Assembly: GCF_004102025.1 (NCBI RefSeq)
Contig: NZ_CP025228.1
Span: 558,001 to 622,000, forward strand
Reading direction: 5' to 3'
DNA from: Actinomyces qiguomingii
GTDB taxonomy: Bacteria > Actinomycetota > Actinomycetes > Actinomycetales > Actinomycetaceae
Length of the DNA stretch: 64,000 nucleotides
Shown in pieces: positions 8,383 to 18,225 of the stretch (position 1 is the stretch's first letter; each line of letters starts with the position of its first letter). The notes beneath the pieces were generated by a model that was not told the origin of the DNA, did not search any database, and worked only from the letters and a program-made list of their open reading frames with translations. A program made the translations under genes and the position numbers.

Positions 8383-9036
8383 TCAGTGGGCGATTACCAC
8401 GCCCAGGTTGCGCGGGCCGTGCACGCCATTGACGCGCACCAACTCGATGTCTGAGGTGGCCGAGCCGCCGGCGATCCAGGTGGTGGGGCGCGTGGGGTTC
8501 TGGCCGAGCACGTCCACGGCCTGCGGCACCGTGGGCATGATCATCTCCCGCTCCAGAACTACCACGTGCTTGTCCGGCACGAGTGTGATGGCGCGCCTGC
8601 CCTGATCGGGTTCACCGTCTAGGCAGATCGTTCCGGACATGGAGATGCCCACCCGCGAGCAGGTGACGACGGCGTCGATCTGGTCCAGTTCGAGGGTTGG
8701 GATCGGCTCCTGCCGGGAGTCCTCCCGCACCGTGCGCCCGCGACGGGCCGCAGCTTCCTTGTAGGCCTGCGGCAGCCCCGCGGGGACGACGACGCTGCGC
8801 GCATCGCCGAGCAACTCGTCGATGCCGTCCAGGATGGCGGCGTCCTTGGGTGCGCGCACCACCTTGGCGGAGTAGTCCTCGAGTTTTTCGACCATGTCGG
8901 CGACCACGGGCTGCGAGCCGGGGGCGTCGGTGCCGACCCGAAGGTAGTTGCGGGGAATATCCCGCACCGGCCGACCCTGCTGGGAGCGGGAGATGGCCTC
9001 GCGGGCGCGGGCGAGGATTGCGGTCTTGGCGTCCAT
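8383..9036 (-). CDS. lutC: L-lactate utilisation protein LutC (LUD domain)
   Basis: 217 residues, an LUD-domain protein (YkgG/LutC). Seen features are the conserved glycine-rich stretch near the C-terminus (GQNPTRPTTWIAGGSATSDIELVRVNGVHGPRNLGVVI), which matches the end of LutC proteins. LutC works with LutA and LutB to oxidise L-lactate to pyruvate. The start at MDAKTAI (9036) overlaps the lutB stop by ATGA. A longer in-frame ORF reaching 9126 reads into lutB and is rejected as the start. Confidence 0.9.
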   Translation of the reverse strand: MDAKTAILARAREAISRSQQGRPVRDIPRNYLRVGTDAPGSQPVVADMVEKLEDYSAKVVRAPKDAAILDGIDELLGDARSVVVPAGLPQAYKEAAARRGRTVREDSRQEPIPTLELDQIDAVVTCSRVGISMSGTICLDGEPDQGRRAITLVPDKHVVVLEREMIMPTVPQAVDVLGQNPTRPTTWIAGGSATSDIELVRVNGVHGPRNLGVVIAH

Positions 9037-10637
9037 CAGCGGTTCTCCTTGGTGGCGGTGGACTGGGCGGCGCCTAGGCCCGACCGGGCCGGGGTGATGC
9101 CCTCGGGGTGGGTGCGCTTCCACCATTGTCGCAGTGATTCCTTCGGGGCGACGGGCAGGTCACGTGAGCGCGTCCACAGGGAGGCGGGGAACGGCAGTGC
9201 GCCGATCCGGCCGTCGCGTCCTATCAGGCGGGTGGCTTTGACCCCTTCGGTGGCGGCCAGCCAGGCCTTGCCGTTGGACATCACCGGGGTGGCGGCGTTC
9301 ATGGCCACGTCCCACATGTCCGGCACCAGGCGCCGTTTGACGTCCACGCTGCGGGCGCGCAGGTGAATGAGGATGGTGGGGATGTCGATCTTGACCGGGC
9401 ATACCTCCGCGCAGGCCCCGCACAGGGAGGAGGCGAAGGGCAGGGTGTGGACCGGATCGTCGTCGGCCAGCCCCTGGGTGAGCTGGGGGGTGAGAATCGA
9501 GCCGATCGGGCCGGGGTAGACCGAGCCGTAGGCGTGCCCGCCGGTGTGCTGGTAGACGGGGCAGATGTTCATGCACGAGCCGCAGCGGATGCAGGCCAGC
9601 GCCTGCCGGCCGATCGGGTCGGTGAGCACCTTGGTGCGGCCGTTGTCCATCAAGATTAGGTGGAACTCCTGGGGGCCGTCGCCGGGGGTGACACCCGTCC
9701 ACATGGAGGTGTAGGGGTTCATGCGCTCGCCGGTGGCGGAGCGGGGCAGCAGCTGGGCGAAGATCTCGGCGTCCTGGTAGCGGGGGACCAGCTTCTCAAT
9801 GCCCATCAGCGTGATCAGCGTGTCCGGCAGTGTCAGGCACATGCGGCCGTTGCCCTCGGATTCAAAGATGGAGACGGTGCCGGTTTCGGCGATACCCATG
9901 TTGGTGCCGGAGATCGCCACGGAAGCGTGCAGGAACTTCCTGCGCAGGTGTGCGCGCGCGGCTCCGGCCAGTTCCTCCGGCTTGTCCGAAAGGTCCTCGG
10001 GGGCGTCTCCCATGCGGTCCAGGAAGATGCCGCGCACCTCGGAGCGGTTGCGGTGGATCGCCGGGACCACAATGTGAGAGGGCATGTCGTCGGCGAGTTG
10101 GACGATCATCTCCGCCAGGTCGGTCTCGTGGGCGGTGATGCCCTCATCGGCCAGGTACTCGTTGAGATTGGTCTCCTGGGTGGCCATGGACTTGACCTTG
10201 ACGACGTCGTCGATGCCCTTGGACTTGATGATGTCGGCGACGATGCGGTTGGCCTCGGCGGCGTCACGGGCCCAGTGGACGATGCCGCCGTGGGCGGTCA
10301 CATTGGCCTCGAACTGTTCCAGGAGTTCGGGCAGGCGGGAGGCGACCTCGAATTTGACGGCCTCAGCGGCCTCCCGTAGGTCCTCCCAGTCCGGCATCTC
10401 GTCCACGCGCAGCTGCCGCTTGTTGCGGATGGTGCGGGTGGCGTGGCCCAGGTTGCGGCGCATCTGGGTGTTGGCGAGGGTCTTGTGGGCGCCCTCGGGG
10501 AAGGTGTGACCCCAGCGCAGAGTGTCCTGCGGAACTTCAACGTTGGTGCGCCAGCCGCCGGTGTGGGGCTGTTCTTCTGGGGATGCGGCGGGCATACCGA
10601 GAAATGTCTGGGATGTCTGGGTCATTTGAGTCGTCAC
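9036..10637 (-). CDS. lutB: L-lactate utilisation iron-sulfur protein LutB
   Basis: 533 residues. The N-terminal two-thirds is an LUD domain (HASVAISGTNMGIAETGT, an LUD signature). It is followed by two [4Fe-4S] motifs, CIRCGSCMNICP near residue 347 and CGACAEVCP near residue 404, and a C-terminal DUF3390-like helical tail. It carries electrons from lactate oxidation in the LutABC complex. The start is the GTG at 10637, which overlaps the lutA stop (GTGA). The longer open frame up to 10799 lies inside lutA and is not coding. Confidence 0.93.
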   Translation of the reverse strand: MTTQMTQTSQTFLGMPAASPEEQPHTGGWRTNVEVPQDTLRWGHTFPEGAHKTLANTQMRRNLGHATRTIRNKRQLRVDEMPDWEDLREAAEAVKFEVASRLPELLEQFEANVTAHGGIVHWARDAAEANRIVADIIKSKGIDDVVKVKSMATQETNLNEYLADEGITAHETDLAEMIVQLADDMPSHIVVPAIHRNRSEVRGIFLDRMGDAPEDLSDKPEELAGAARAHLRRKFLHASVAISGTNMGIAETGTVSIFESEGNGRMCLTLPDTLITLMGIEKLVPRYQDAEIFAQLLPRSATGERMNPYTSMWTGVTPGDGPQEFHLILMDNGRTKVLTDPIGRQALACIRCGSCMNICPVYQHTGGHAYGSVYPGPIGSILTPQLTQGLADDDPVHTLPFASSLCGACAEVCPVKIDIPTILIHLRARSVDVKRRLVPDMWDVAMNAATPVMSNGKAWLAATEGVKATRLIGRDGRIGALPFPASLWTRSRDLPVAPKESLRQWWKRTHPEGITPARSGLGAAQSTATKENR

Positions 10638-11434
10638 AACCTCACCTGGTCGTTGCTGGGCTGGAAGGAGACATGGCCTTCGAAGGGGGCCTCCTTGGTG
10701 GAGGCGAGGATCTCCGCCAGGTGCATGACGCGCACGCCGGAGTTGACGCGTGACAGGGCCCCGCCGATGTTCATCAGGCAGGAGTAGTCGCCGGTGCACA
10801 GCACCTCGGCGCCGGTGGACATGACGTTGGCGGCCTTGTCCGCAACCATGGCAGTGGAAGTGTCGGAGTTCTTGATGGAGAAGGTGCCGCCGAATCCGCA
10901 GCAGACGTTCTCATCGGGCAGATCAATGAGGGTTAGTCCCTCGACTGCCCGCAACAGCCGGTAGGGGCGATCTCCGACGCGTGCCACCCGCATGGAGTGA
11001 CAGGTGGGGTGGTAGGTGACGGTGTGCGGGAAGTAGGCGCCCACATCCTCAAGTCCGAGTACGTCAATGAGGAATTCGGAGATGTCGTAGGTGTAGGGGC
11101 TCAGAGCATCCACCCGCTTGACCAGGGCGGAGTCACCCACGTGCTCGGCCACGAGCCGCTGCTCGTGGCGGGCGGCGCCGGCGCAGGATCCGGAGGGGAC
11201 CACCACGGCATCCCACTCCCCATCCAGGACCGGCTCGAAGGTTTTGACATGGTTCTCCACGATGGCGGCGGCCTGTTTGAAGTAGCCGGTGTTGGCGTGC
11301 ATCTGGCCGCAGCACGCCTGCCCCTGGGGGAAGACGACCTCGTGACCGAGCCGCTCAAGAATAGTGACGGTGGCCTGTGCGGCCTGAGGGAACATCGTGT
11401 CGGCCAGACACGTGGCGAATAGTGCGATGCGCAA
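10634..11434 (-). CDS. lutA: L-lactate utilisation protein LutA (CCG domain)
   Basis: 266 residues with two cysteine-rich CCG domains: QACCGQMHANTGY and NVCCGFGGTFS, together with CHSMR and SGSCAG. These are typical of LutA and of glycolate/heterodisulfide oxidoreductase subunits, which bind iron-sulfur clusters. A TTG start at 11434 gives the classical N-terminus MRIALFATC and has GGAGGAAGG ten bases upstream; a GTG at 11455 overlaps that site. First gene of lutABC, likely followed on the same message by the DeoR-type gene. Confidence 0.9.
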   Translation of the reverse strand: MRIALFATCLADTMFPQAAQATVTILERLGHEVVFPQGQACCGQMHANTGYFKQAAAIVENHVKTFEPVLDGEWDAVVVPSGSCAGAARHEQRLVAEHVGDSALVKRVDALSPYTYDISEFLIDVLGLEDVGAYFPHTVTYHPTCHSMRVARVGDRPYRLLRAVEGLTLIDLPDENVCCGFGGTFSIKNSDTSTAMVADKAANVMSTGAEVLCTGDYSCLMNIGGALSRVNSGVRVMHLAEILASTKEAPFEGHVSFQPSNDQVRL

Positions 11435-11854
11435 GGGGCTTGGTCCTTCCTCCACGGCGGCTTTGGCGCTTCCGTAAACAGGTTAGGGCAGTGACACTGC
11501 CGTCTCCACCGCCTGCTGCCCCCGCCTACAACCCCGCTGGGAGAACACTGAAATCATGCGAAAAACTCGCTTCGTCGCGCAGGGGCGTGAGGTCTGTTCG
11601 AGCGGCGGAGCGGGCGCGTCGCGGGTCACATTGCGCAAGCCTAGGCTTCGGTTTTACTCGCTGGCCCCCAGGCAGGGCCGTTGGCGGCTCGCCCAGAACT
11701 TCTGCGCCGCAACCACCGCCTGGCCCCCAGGCAGGGCCGTTGGACCCGAGGCGGCCGGACATTAGGACATGGGTGCCGGGGTCAGTTGCCGCCTTGTGAG
11801 TCGTCAAACTTAGGCGCCCCGCGTGATCGGGGTCGGTCGAGAGGTGCTACGGCG
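11435..11854. other. Intergenic region upstream of lutA with a 24-bp direct repeat
   Basis: 420 bp between lutA and the lipoprotein gene. It should contain the lut promoter. A 24-bp block beginning CTGGCCCCCAGGCAGGGCC occurs at 11661-11684 and nearly unchanged (first base differs) at 11720-11743, a period of 59. Each block contains the inverted pair GGCCC/GGGCC and could form a small hairpin. I find no gene here. Confidence 0.6.
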
Positions 11855-12418
11855 TCAGGAGTAGTGCCCCGTGCCGACCAGGACCACGAGCTCGCAGTCG
11901 GTGGACAGCGCCAACTCATCCACGGTGAATCGCTCCGAGCCTCCCACGAGGTCGGCGTTCTCGGTGTCGAGAATCCGGTTGGCGTCCTCTTCTGGGACGG
12001 TGATGAAGCTGCATTCCTGGGGGACGTACTGGTGCAGGTCGGGGTGGACCGGTGGCAAGAGGGCCGGGGGATTGGTGGCGGCCTCGTCCAGCGCCTCACT
12101 GGTGGCCTGATCGACTTCGATGACGGCGTGGAACCAGTAGGGCCGGTCTGGCTCCGGCAGTCGGGACTCGTTCTTATTGACCCTCTCTTGCATGACCAAG
12201 TGCACGCCTGTGGCACCCATGGCCGGCATACGGCTGGTGACCGAGTCCAGCGAAGTTCGGATGTCCAGTTGTTTGGGAACGTACTGCGTGAACTCGGCGA
12301 AGCGTTCGTCTTCCTGGCCATCCTGTCCACGGAAGGGGAGCACGGAGCATCCGGCAAGAACCAGTGCTATGCAGGCGGTTGCTGCGGCGATCAACTTGTG
12401 GGGCATGGGCTTCCTCAT
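11855..12418 (-). CDS. Predicted lipoprotein of unknown function
   Basis: 187 residues from the ATG at 12418, which has GAGG 8 bases upstream. A signal peptide MRKPMPHKLIAAATACIALV ends in the lipobox LAGC, so it is predicted to be lipid-anchored on the outer face of the membrane. The mature part is acidic and has no family I recognise (conserved-looking pieces: YVPKQLDIRTSLDSV, YWFHAVIEVDQATSEAL). An upstream extension to 12646 has no leader and is rejected. It is last in a small minus-strand group with two EspC-like/short ORFs and may be functionally linked to them. Confidence 0.75.
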   Translation of the reverse strand: MRKPMPHKLIAAATACIALVLAGCSVLPFRGQDGQEDERFAEFTQYVPKQLDIRTSLDSVTSRMPAMGATGVHLVMQERVNKNESRLPEPDRPYWFHAVIEVDQATSEALDEAATNPPALLPPVHPDLHQYVPQECSFITVPEEDANRILDTENADLVGGSERFTVDELALSTDCELVVLVGTGHYS

Positions 12419-12558
12419 GTCTCTGTCCTCATTTGTTGTCTGGTTACCGGGTGATGAAACGGCGCACATAAATCGTCCGCCCTGCAAGTGCTGCAATCGG
12501 CGGCTGCAGAGAGACGGTGTCGGTTCGAAGCCGGCCGGTTGCCATCTACTTGTTCTCC

Positions 12559-12798
12559 TCAGTACTCTCGACCGTCGGGGTAACGGTTGACCTTGTCGTC
12601 GCCGCCAGGCTCGTGGCGGGGGTAACGGCCACCGCCGTTGTCCCACCCACCCCGCCAGTCCTCGGCGGCTAGGGATTGAACGCTGGTGATTCCGTCGGCA
12701 ACATCCTTTACCGTGCGCGCTTGAGAGGCCAGACCGCGAGCTGCCTGGAAGTACGGTTCCGGCGTGAAGGATTTGGCTGCTGTCAGTGTGATCGTCAC
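12559..12798 (-). CDS. Small hypothetical protein, partner of EspC-like gene
   Basis: 79 residues. The first half is helical (LTAAKSFTPEPYFQAARGLASQARTVKDVADGI), and the second half is Gly/Asp/Arg-rich with EDWRGGWDNGGG. Its start overlaps the stop of the upstream 102-residue gene by ATGA, so the two are probably co-translated. In this position, next to an EspC-like gene, it may be the second member of a type VII secreted pair. The W-R-G motif resembles WXG but is not in the usual helix-turn-helix setting. Confidence 0.55.
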   Translation of the reverse strand: MTITLTAAKSFTPEPYFQAARGLASQARTVKDVADGITSVQSLAAEDWRGGWDNGGGRYPRHEPGGDDKVNRYPDGREY

Positions 12799-13103
12799 GG
12801 CTTCATTCCCCGTGTACGCATAAGGCGTCTTGCGGAGGCTGCTATTTCTTCTTCCGTGGTTGCGAAGGCGCTGGAAGTCTTCCTTACGCCATCTGCTGCG
12901 GTTTTAATTTGTTGACTCAGGGTGTTTTGAGTAATCGCCAGCTCCTTGAGGGTGGCATTGAAGGCTTCGGGGAATCCCGCAGTGGCGTCCTGTGGGGGCA
13001 CTGACCAGTCGGTCGGAGACGTGGAAAGGCTAGCTTGTTCTCCATCCAAGCGCGAGGCGATGGCTGACAGTACATCGAAGCGGACGATGAGGTCGTATAG
13101 CAC
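12795..13103 (-). CDS. EspC-like (type VII secretion target) small protein
   Basis: 102 residues with a GTG start at 13103 and no clear ribosome site. The pattern VRFDVLSAIASRLDGEQASLS at the N-terminus and a long amphipathic second helix (FNATLKELAITQNTLSQQIKTAADGVRKT) match the EspC/'ESX-secreted' alpha-helical hairpin type, resembling the genes at 38684 and 57202. Such proteins usually travel through an ESX system with a partner. It lies far from the secretion core, between lactate permease and lutABC. Confidence 0.6.
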   Translation of the reverse strand: MLYDLIVRFDVLSAIASRLDGEQASLSTSPTDWSVPPQDATAGFPEAFNATLKELAITQNTLSQQIKTAADGVRKTSSAFATTEEEIAASARRLMRTRGMKP

Positions 13104-13208
13104 GTGCGTAGCCTAACCCGGGCGTGCTAGCTGAGTCGGGCGGCGTCGTCGTTAGAGACATAGCTAACCGACTTAGGGTGCTTAATATGCAGGTTGTTAA
13201 TCTGGTTG

Positions 13209-14915
13209 CTACTGTACCGGCATGTAGGTGCCCAGCCAGCCCTGGGAGGCGGCCAGCACCAGGCAGCAAAGGATCAGCAGCAGGCCGATGGAGTAGGGGG
13301 CGGCCTTCTTGAGGATCTCCGCGTCCGTGCCGGGGGCGTCCACCGCAGTGGTGACTACGGCCAGGTTCTGCGGGGAGACGATCTTGCCCAGTCCGCCACC
13401 GATGGTGTTGGCTGCTAGCAGGATGCGCGGGTCCAGGTGCGCCTGCGCAGCGGCGGTGGCCTGCAGGTTGGCGAACAGTGCCCCGGCGCTGGTGGCCGAA
13501 CCGGCCACCGCAGTGCCGATCCAACCCAGTACTGGGGAGAGGAAGGCGAAGGCGGCGCCGGTGGTGGCCAGCGCGGCGCCCACGGCCGTGGTCTGGCCGG
13601 AGAAGTTCATGACGTAGGCCAGTGCCATGACGGAGGCGATGGTCAGGATGGACATGCGCAGCGTGTAGATGGTGCGCGGCAACACCGCGAACATGGCGCC
13701 GACGGAGGTTTGGAAGCGGCCCCCTGAGGAGCGAGTGCCGTAGACGACGCATACGATCACCGCCGTGAGCAGGATCCAGGTGCCCGGGTTGGACAGGGTC
13801 TGCAGGTTGTAGACCGCGGAGGTTGAGGCCTCGCCATCGGCGGTGAGCAGGTTCCCGTACACCCCCGGCCACGGGATCTTGATGTCGGTGCCGGACAGGA
13901 CGGCGGACAGATCCACGCCCAGTTTCCACAGCTTAGTGATGGCGATGATGACCACCACCAGTACGTAGGGCAGCAACGACAGGACGACGCGCTCGCGGTC
14001 GGGCTTGTCCGCGGCGGCGACCTCGGAGTGGTACTCCTCCGGCGTGCTCGGCGTCCATGCCAGCAAGAACAGGTAGCAGGCGGCGAAGGCCAGCAGTGCC
14101 CCCACCACGGAGGTCAGCTCGTAGGAGACGCCGGAGGTAACGAAGTGGCCGGCACCTGCTGCGATTCCGGCCACCAGGGCCAGCGGCCACAGCTGCCGCA
14201 CACCGCGGGCGCCGTCGAGGATGAACAGCAGCAGGAAGGGCACCAGTACACAGATGAGGGAGGTTATGTGGCCCATGTTCTGGGCCACGGACACCGGGTC
14301 CTCACCGCCCAGGTTAGCGGCCGTGGTCACCGGGATGGACATGGCGCCGAAGCCCACGTAGATGCCATTGCCCACGATGGTGGCGATCGCGGCCTTAAGC
14401 TTGTTCACGCCCAGGGTCACCAGCATGGCGGCGGTGATGGCCACCGGTGCGCCGAATCCAGCCAGCCCCTCCAGCAGGCCGCAGAAGCAGAAGGCCACGA
14501 TCAGGGCCTGGGCGCGCTGATCACCCTTGCCGATTGTGTTGAACACGGCCTTGAGGTCCTGGCTGCGGCCGGAGGTCTCGGTAAGGTTGTAAAGCCAGAC
14601 GGCGGCAATGATGATGTAGATGATCGGCACAAATCCCATGGCCAGGCCCTGGGTGGCCGACAGTGCCGTCATCGCCACCGGCATGTGGAAGGCGACGACG
14701 GCGATCACGGCCGACATCGCCAGGGCGATGAGCGCGCACCAGTGCGTGGCGACCTTGAAGGCCCCCATGAGTATGAAGAACGCGATCAGCGGCAGCAGGC
14801 CGATGATCGCGGTGATGAAGACATTGCCGCCGACGGCGGTCGTCGAGGGCGTGAAGGCCGTGGCGAGCAGTGGGGCTGTAAGCATCATGGTGGGTTCCGG
14901 GCTGGTCGGGGGCAT
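13209..14915 (-). CDS. lctP: L-lactate permease (LctP/LldP family)
   Basis: 568 residues with at least 12 membrane segments and family landmarks FCFCGLLEGLAGFGAPVAITAAMLVTLG, SPVLGWIGTAVAGSATSAGALFANLQATAAAQAHLDP and NTIGGGLGKIVSPQNLAVVTTAV. It imports lactate with protons and supplies LutABC, which lies 1.8 kb downstream on the same strand. The first ATG at 14915 is followed by ATGs at codons 10 and 11; none has a strong ribosome site, so the start is uncertain by ten residues. Confidence 0.92.
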   Translation of the reverse strand: MPPTSPEPTMMLTAPLLATAFTPSTTAVGGNVFITAIIGLLPLIAFFILMGAFKVATHWCALIALAMSAVIAVVAFHMPVAMTALSATQGLAMGFVPIIYIIIAAVWLYNLTETSGRSQDLKAVFNTIGKGDQRAQALIVAFCFCGLLEGLAGFGAPVAITAAMLVTLGVNKLKAAIATIVGNGIYVGFGAMSIPVTTAANLGGEDPVSVAQNMGHITSLICVLVPFLLLFILDGARGVRQLWPLALVAGIAAGAGHFVTSGVSYELTSVVGALLAFAACYLFLLAWTPSTPEEYHSEVAAADKPDRERVVLSLLPYVLVVVIIAITKLWKLGVDLSAVLSGTDIKIPWPGVYGNLLTADGEASTSAVYNLQTLSNPGTWILLTAVIVCVVYGTRSSGGRFQTSVGAMFAVLPRTIYTLRMSILTIASVMALAYVMNFSGQTTAVGAALATTGAAFAFLSPVLGWIGTAVAGSATSAGALFANLQATAAAQAHLDPRILLAANTIGGGLGKIVSPQNLAVVTTAVDAPGTDAEILKKAAPYSIGLLLILCCLVLAASQGWLGTYMPVQ

Positions 14916-15074
14916 CGGCTTGGAGGTCGGGGCCGCGGCGGTGATCGTCGCGGTCGCGACATGTGCATCATCTCATCTTTTCGCCGCCGATGCGTGAGCG
15001 TCGAAGGATTTGCCTACAGGTGGGGTGAGTGTGCCGGCGGCGGGTAGACGGCCATGGCCTCGGACGCGCGGGCG

Positions 15075-15572
15075 TCAAGGCTTGGGCCGGGTGCTCGCGC
15101 ACTCAGTCCGGGTTTCAATGCTCTCCAACACCAGCCGACGCAGCCAGCGCTCGGCGGGACTGAGCCTTTCGCTGGTCCTGGTGTAAACCGATACGGGAGG
15201 GCTGTCGATCGGCCAGGGGAGCTCATGAAGCGCTAGTTCGTGGCGCTGGGCGTAGACCTCGCCCACGTGGCGCGGCAGAAGGGCTACGAGATCGGAGGAC
15301 TCCACGATCAGCGGAACCGCCGCATAACTGTCCACCCACATGGTGACGGAGTCGAGCAAGCCACGGCGGTCGAGGGCCTGGTTGGGGTAAATGTGTCCTC
15401 CGTGCGCCGCAACCCTGACGAAGCGCCGGTCGGCGAACATCATGGTGCTGGTATGCGGCAGGGGGTGATGGAGCGAGGTGACGGCCACGTAGGTGACGGG
15501 CAGTACGGGGGTGCGCCAAAGGTACTCGGTGGGCAGCACCGACACGGAGATCGACAGATCCACGGCGCCTCG
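15075..15572 (-). pseudogene. LysR-type regulator, C-terminal fragment
   Basis: The minus-strand frame ending at 15075 encodes GRGAVDLSISVSVLPTEYLWRTPVLPVTYVAVTSLHHPL onward to a normal-looking LysR C-terminus (HELALHELPWPIDSPPVSVY, SPAERWLRRLV). This is the second half of the effector-binding domain. The DNA-binding helix-turn-helix and the first half of the sensor domain are absent: homology stops near 15572, where the opposite strand begins to encode a different truncated protein. It cannot act as a repressor. An internal ATG at 15563 gives 162 residues but is unlikely to be a real start. Confidence 0.75.
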
Positions 15573-15953
15573 CCCCGGCCGGACAGCACGGCCTTTGCCG
15601 ACGCCGATGCTCTTCGCAGCGCCCTGTTGGAGGCGCCTTCAATCGGCTATTCCACCGGCCCCTCCGGTCGGGCGCTGGAGTCCATGATCGACGGGTGGGG
15701 ACTGAGGCCCGCACTGGACGACAGGTTGGTGCGGGCGCCCGCAGGGGTGCCCGTGGCCGAACTGATCGCCTCCGGAGCGGTGTCCCTCGGATTCCAGCAG
15801 AGAAGCGAGTTCATGGGGGCGTGCGGTGTGAAGGTGCTCGGAGCCTTGCCAGCCGATTGTGCGGTCAAGTCCGTGTTCTCGATGGGAACGGCCGCACCGG
15901 ACCCGATCGGCCGGGTGGCGGGCCGCTTGTTCCCCAACGACGTAGAACGGTAA
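15560..15953 (+). pseudogene. ModA-like substrate-binding protein, C-terminal fragment
   Basis: The plus-strand frame encodes RPDSTAFADADALRSALL, then IGYSTGPSGRAL, GVPVAELIASGAVSLGFQQRSE and VLGALPADCAVKSVFS, which match the C-terminal half of molybdate-type (ModA-like) periplasmic binding proteins. The signal peptide and N-terminal lobe are missing, and the open frame upstream of 15560 runs through the antisense of the LysR fragment. The intact ancestor probably diverged from the LysR gene; one deletion removed both 5' halves and the shared promoter. The stop is 4 bases before the DASS fragment start. Confidence 0.75.
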
Positions 15954-15957
15954 TGCA

Positions 15958-16427
15958 ATGAAATCTCAAATGATCAAGCTGGGAGCGTGCATGGCGCTTG
16001 TCGTCATTGCGCTTCTCCTGCCCGCTCCGGCGGGGGCTGCCCCCCATCGGCTGGAGGGTTTTCGCTCTCTGCCTCGGCGTGATGGCCGCATTCATGTTGC
16101 GGCCGGTCCCGGCGCCGGTGACGTTTCTCCAACGCCGCCCGCACTGGTGGGATCACCTATCCGATCATGCGTAGCGTGGCTTCTGTGCTCGATTCCGATC
16201 CCGGCCCCAAAGGCGGGCGAATCGGCCGATACCTGACAATGACCACCTATTACGCCAGCTTCGCCACCTCGACGATCTTCTTAACTGCGATCGCCTTCCT
16301 CCCGCTCACCGTACAGGTCATCGCAGAGGGGCTGGGGGTGACTCCGCTGCCGTGGCTTCTGACCCTGCTCGGCCTCATACTCGTGGTCATAGCGAGCCGC
16401 TACTTGTTCGCGTCCGGCCTGCCCTAG
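15958..16427 (+). pseudogene. DASS (SLC13-type) anion transporter, internally deleted and frameshifted
   Basis: Three frames rebuild a divalent anion:sodium symporter. The first gives MKSQMIKLGACMALVVIALL plus LPAPAGAAPHR; a shift near 16050 leads to WRVFALCLGVMAAFMLRPVP, typical of DASS N-termini. From about 16122, in the third frame, RFSNAARTGGITYPIMRSVA and MTTYYASFATSTIFLTAIAF give the DASS C-terminal part. The central roughly 350 residues, including most transport helices, are deleted and the extreme C-terminus is short. An 86-residue ORF from 16167 covers only the tail. With the ModA-like fragment it probably once formed an organic-acid uptake operon. Confidence 0.75.
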
Positions 16428-16437
16428 TGGAAGCTTC

Positions 16438-16473
16438 TTGGCTTGTACTGACTCCTTGGCTTGTACTGACTCC
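16438..16473. repeat. 18-bp tandem duplication
   Basis: TTGGCTTGTACTGACTCC occurs twice head to tail with no mismatch, directly after the DASS remnant. It looks like a replication-slippage duplication in decaying DNA. Confidence 0.95.
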
Positions 16474-16569
16474 GGCACGGCATAGTCACCCGGTGCTTCT
16501 TCCACGCGGGTGCGCTTCGGACATCCAGGGGCGAGCGCGGGCGCGTCCTCAAACCGGAAGAGCAGGAAA

Positions 16570-16599
16570 TCGGCCCCGCAGCTATGGCTGCGGGGCCGA
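16570..16599 (-). terminator. Terminator hairpin after glpK
   Basis: A perfect 12-bp stem TCGGCCCCGCAG / CTGCGGGGCCGA with a CTATGG loop lies 49 bases past the glpK stop. On the minus strand it is followed by ATTTCCTGC, a weak T-rich tail. Confidence 0.8.
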
Positions 16600-16647
16600 A
16601 TCTCATGGACGGCTAGCACTCACGGCGGGTGCAGCCGCCGCCCAGGC

Positions 16648-18186
<1,539 letters not shown>

Positions 18187-18225
18187 GGGCGAGTTCCTTT
18201 CACTTCATTGTGGTTGGGGCCGGGA

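Noticed and set aside
8383..9126. LutC starting at 9126
   Set aside because: The extra 30 residues overlap lutB and are Pro/His/Arg-rich; the ATGA overlap at 9036 gives the normal LutC N-terminus.
9660..10379. 239-codon plus-strand frame inside lutB
   Set aside because: Antisense shadow of lutB, with the iron-sulfur protein clearly encoded on the minus strand.
15240..15953. 237-codon open frame treated as one gene
   Set aside because: Its first half is antisense to the LysR fragment and only the second half matches a ModA-like protein; it is a chimera across a deletion joint.
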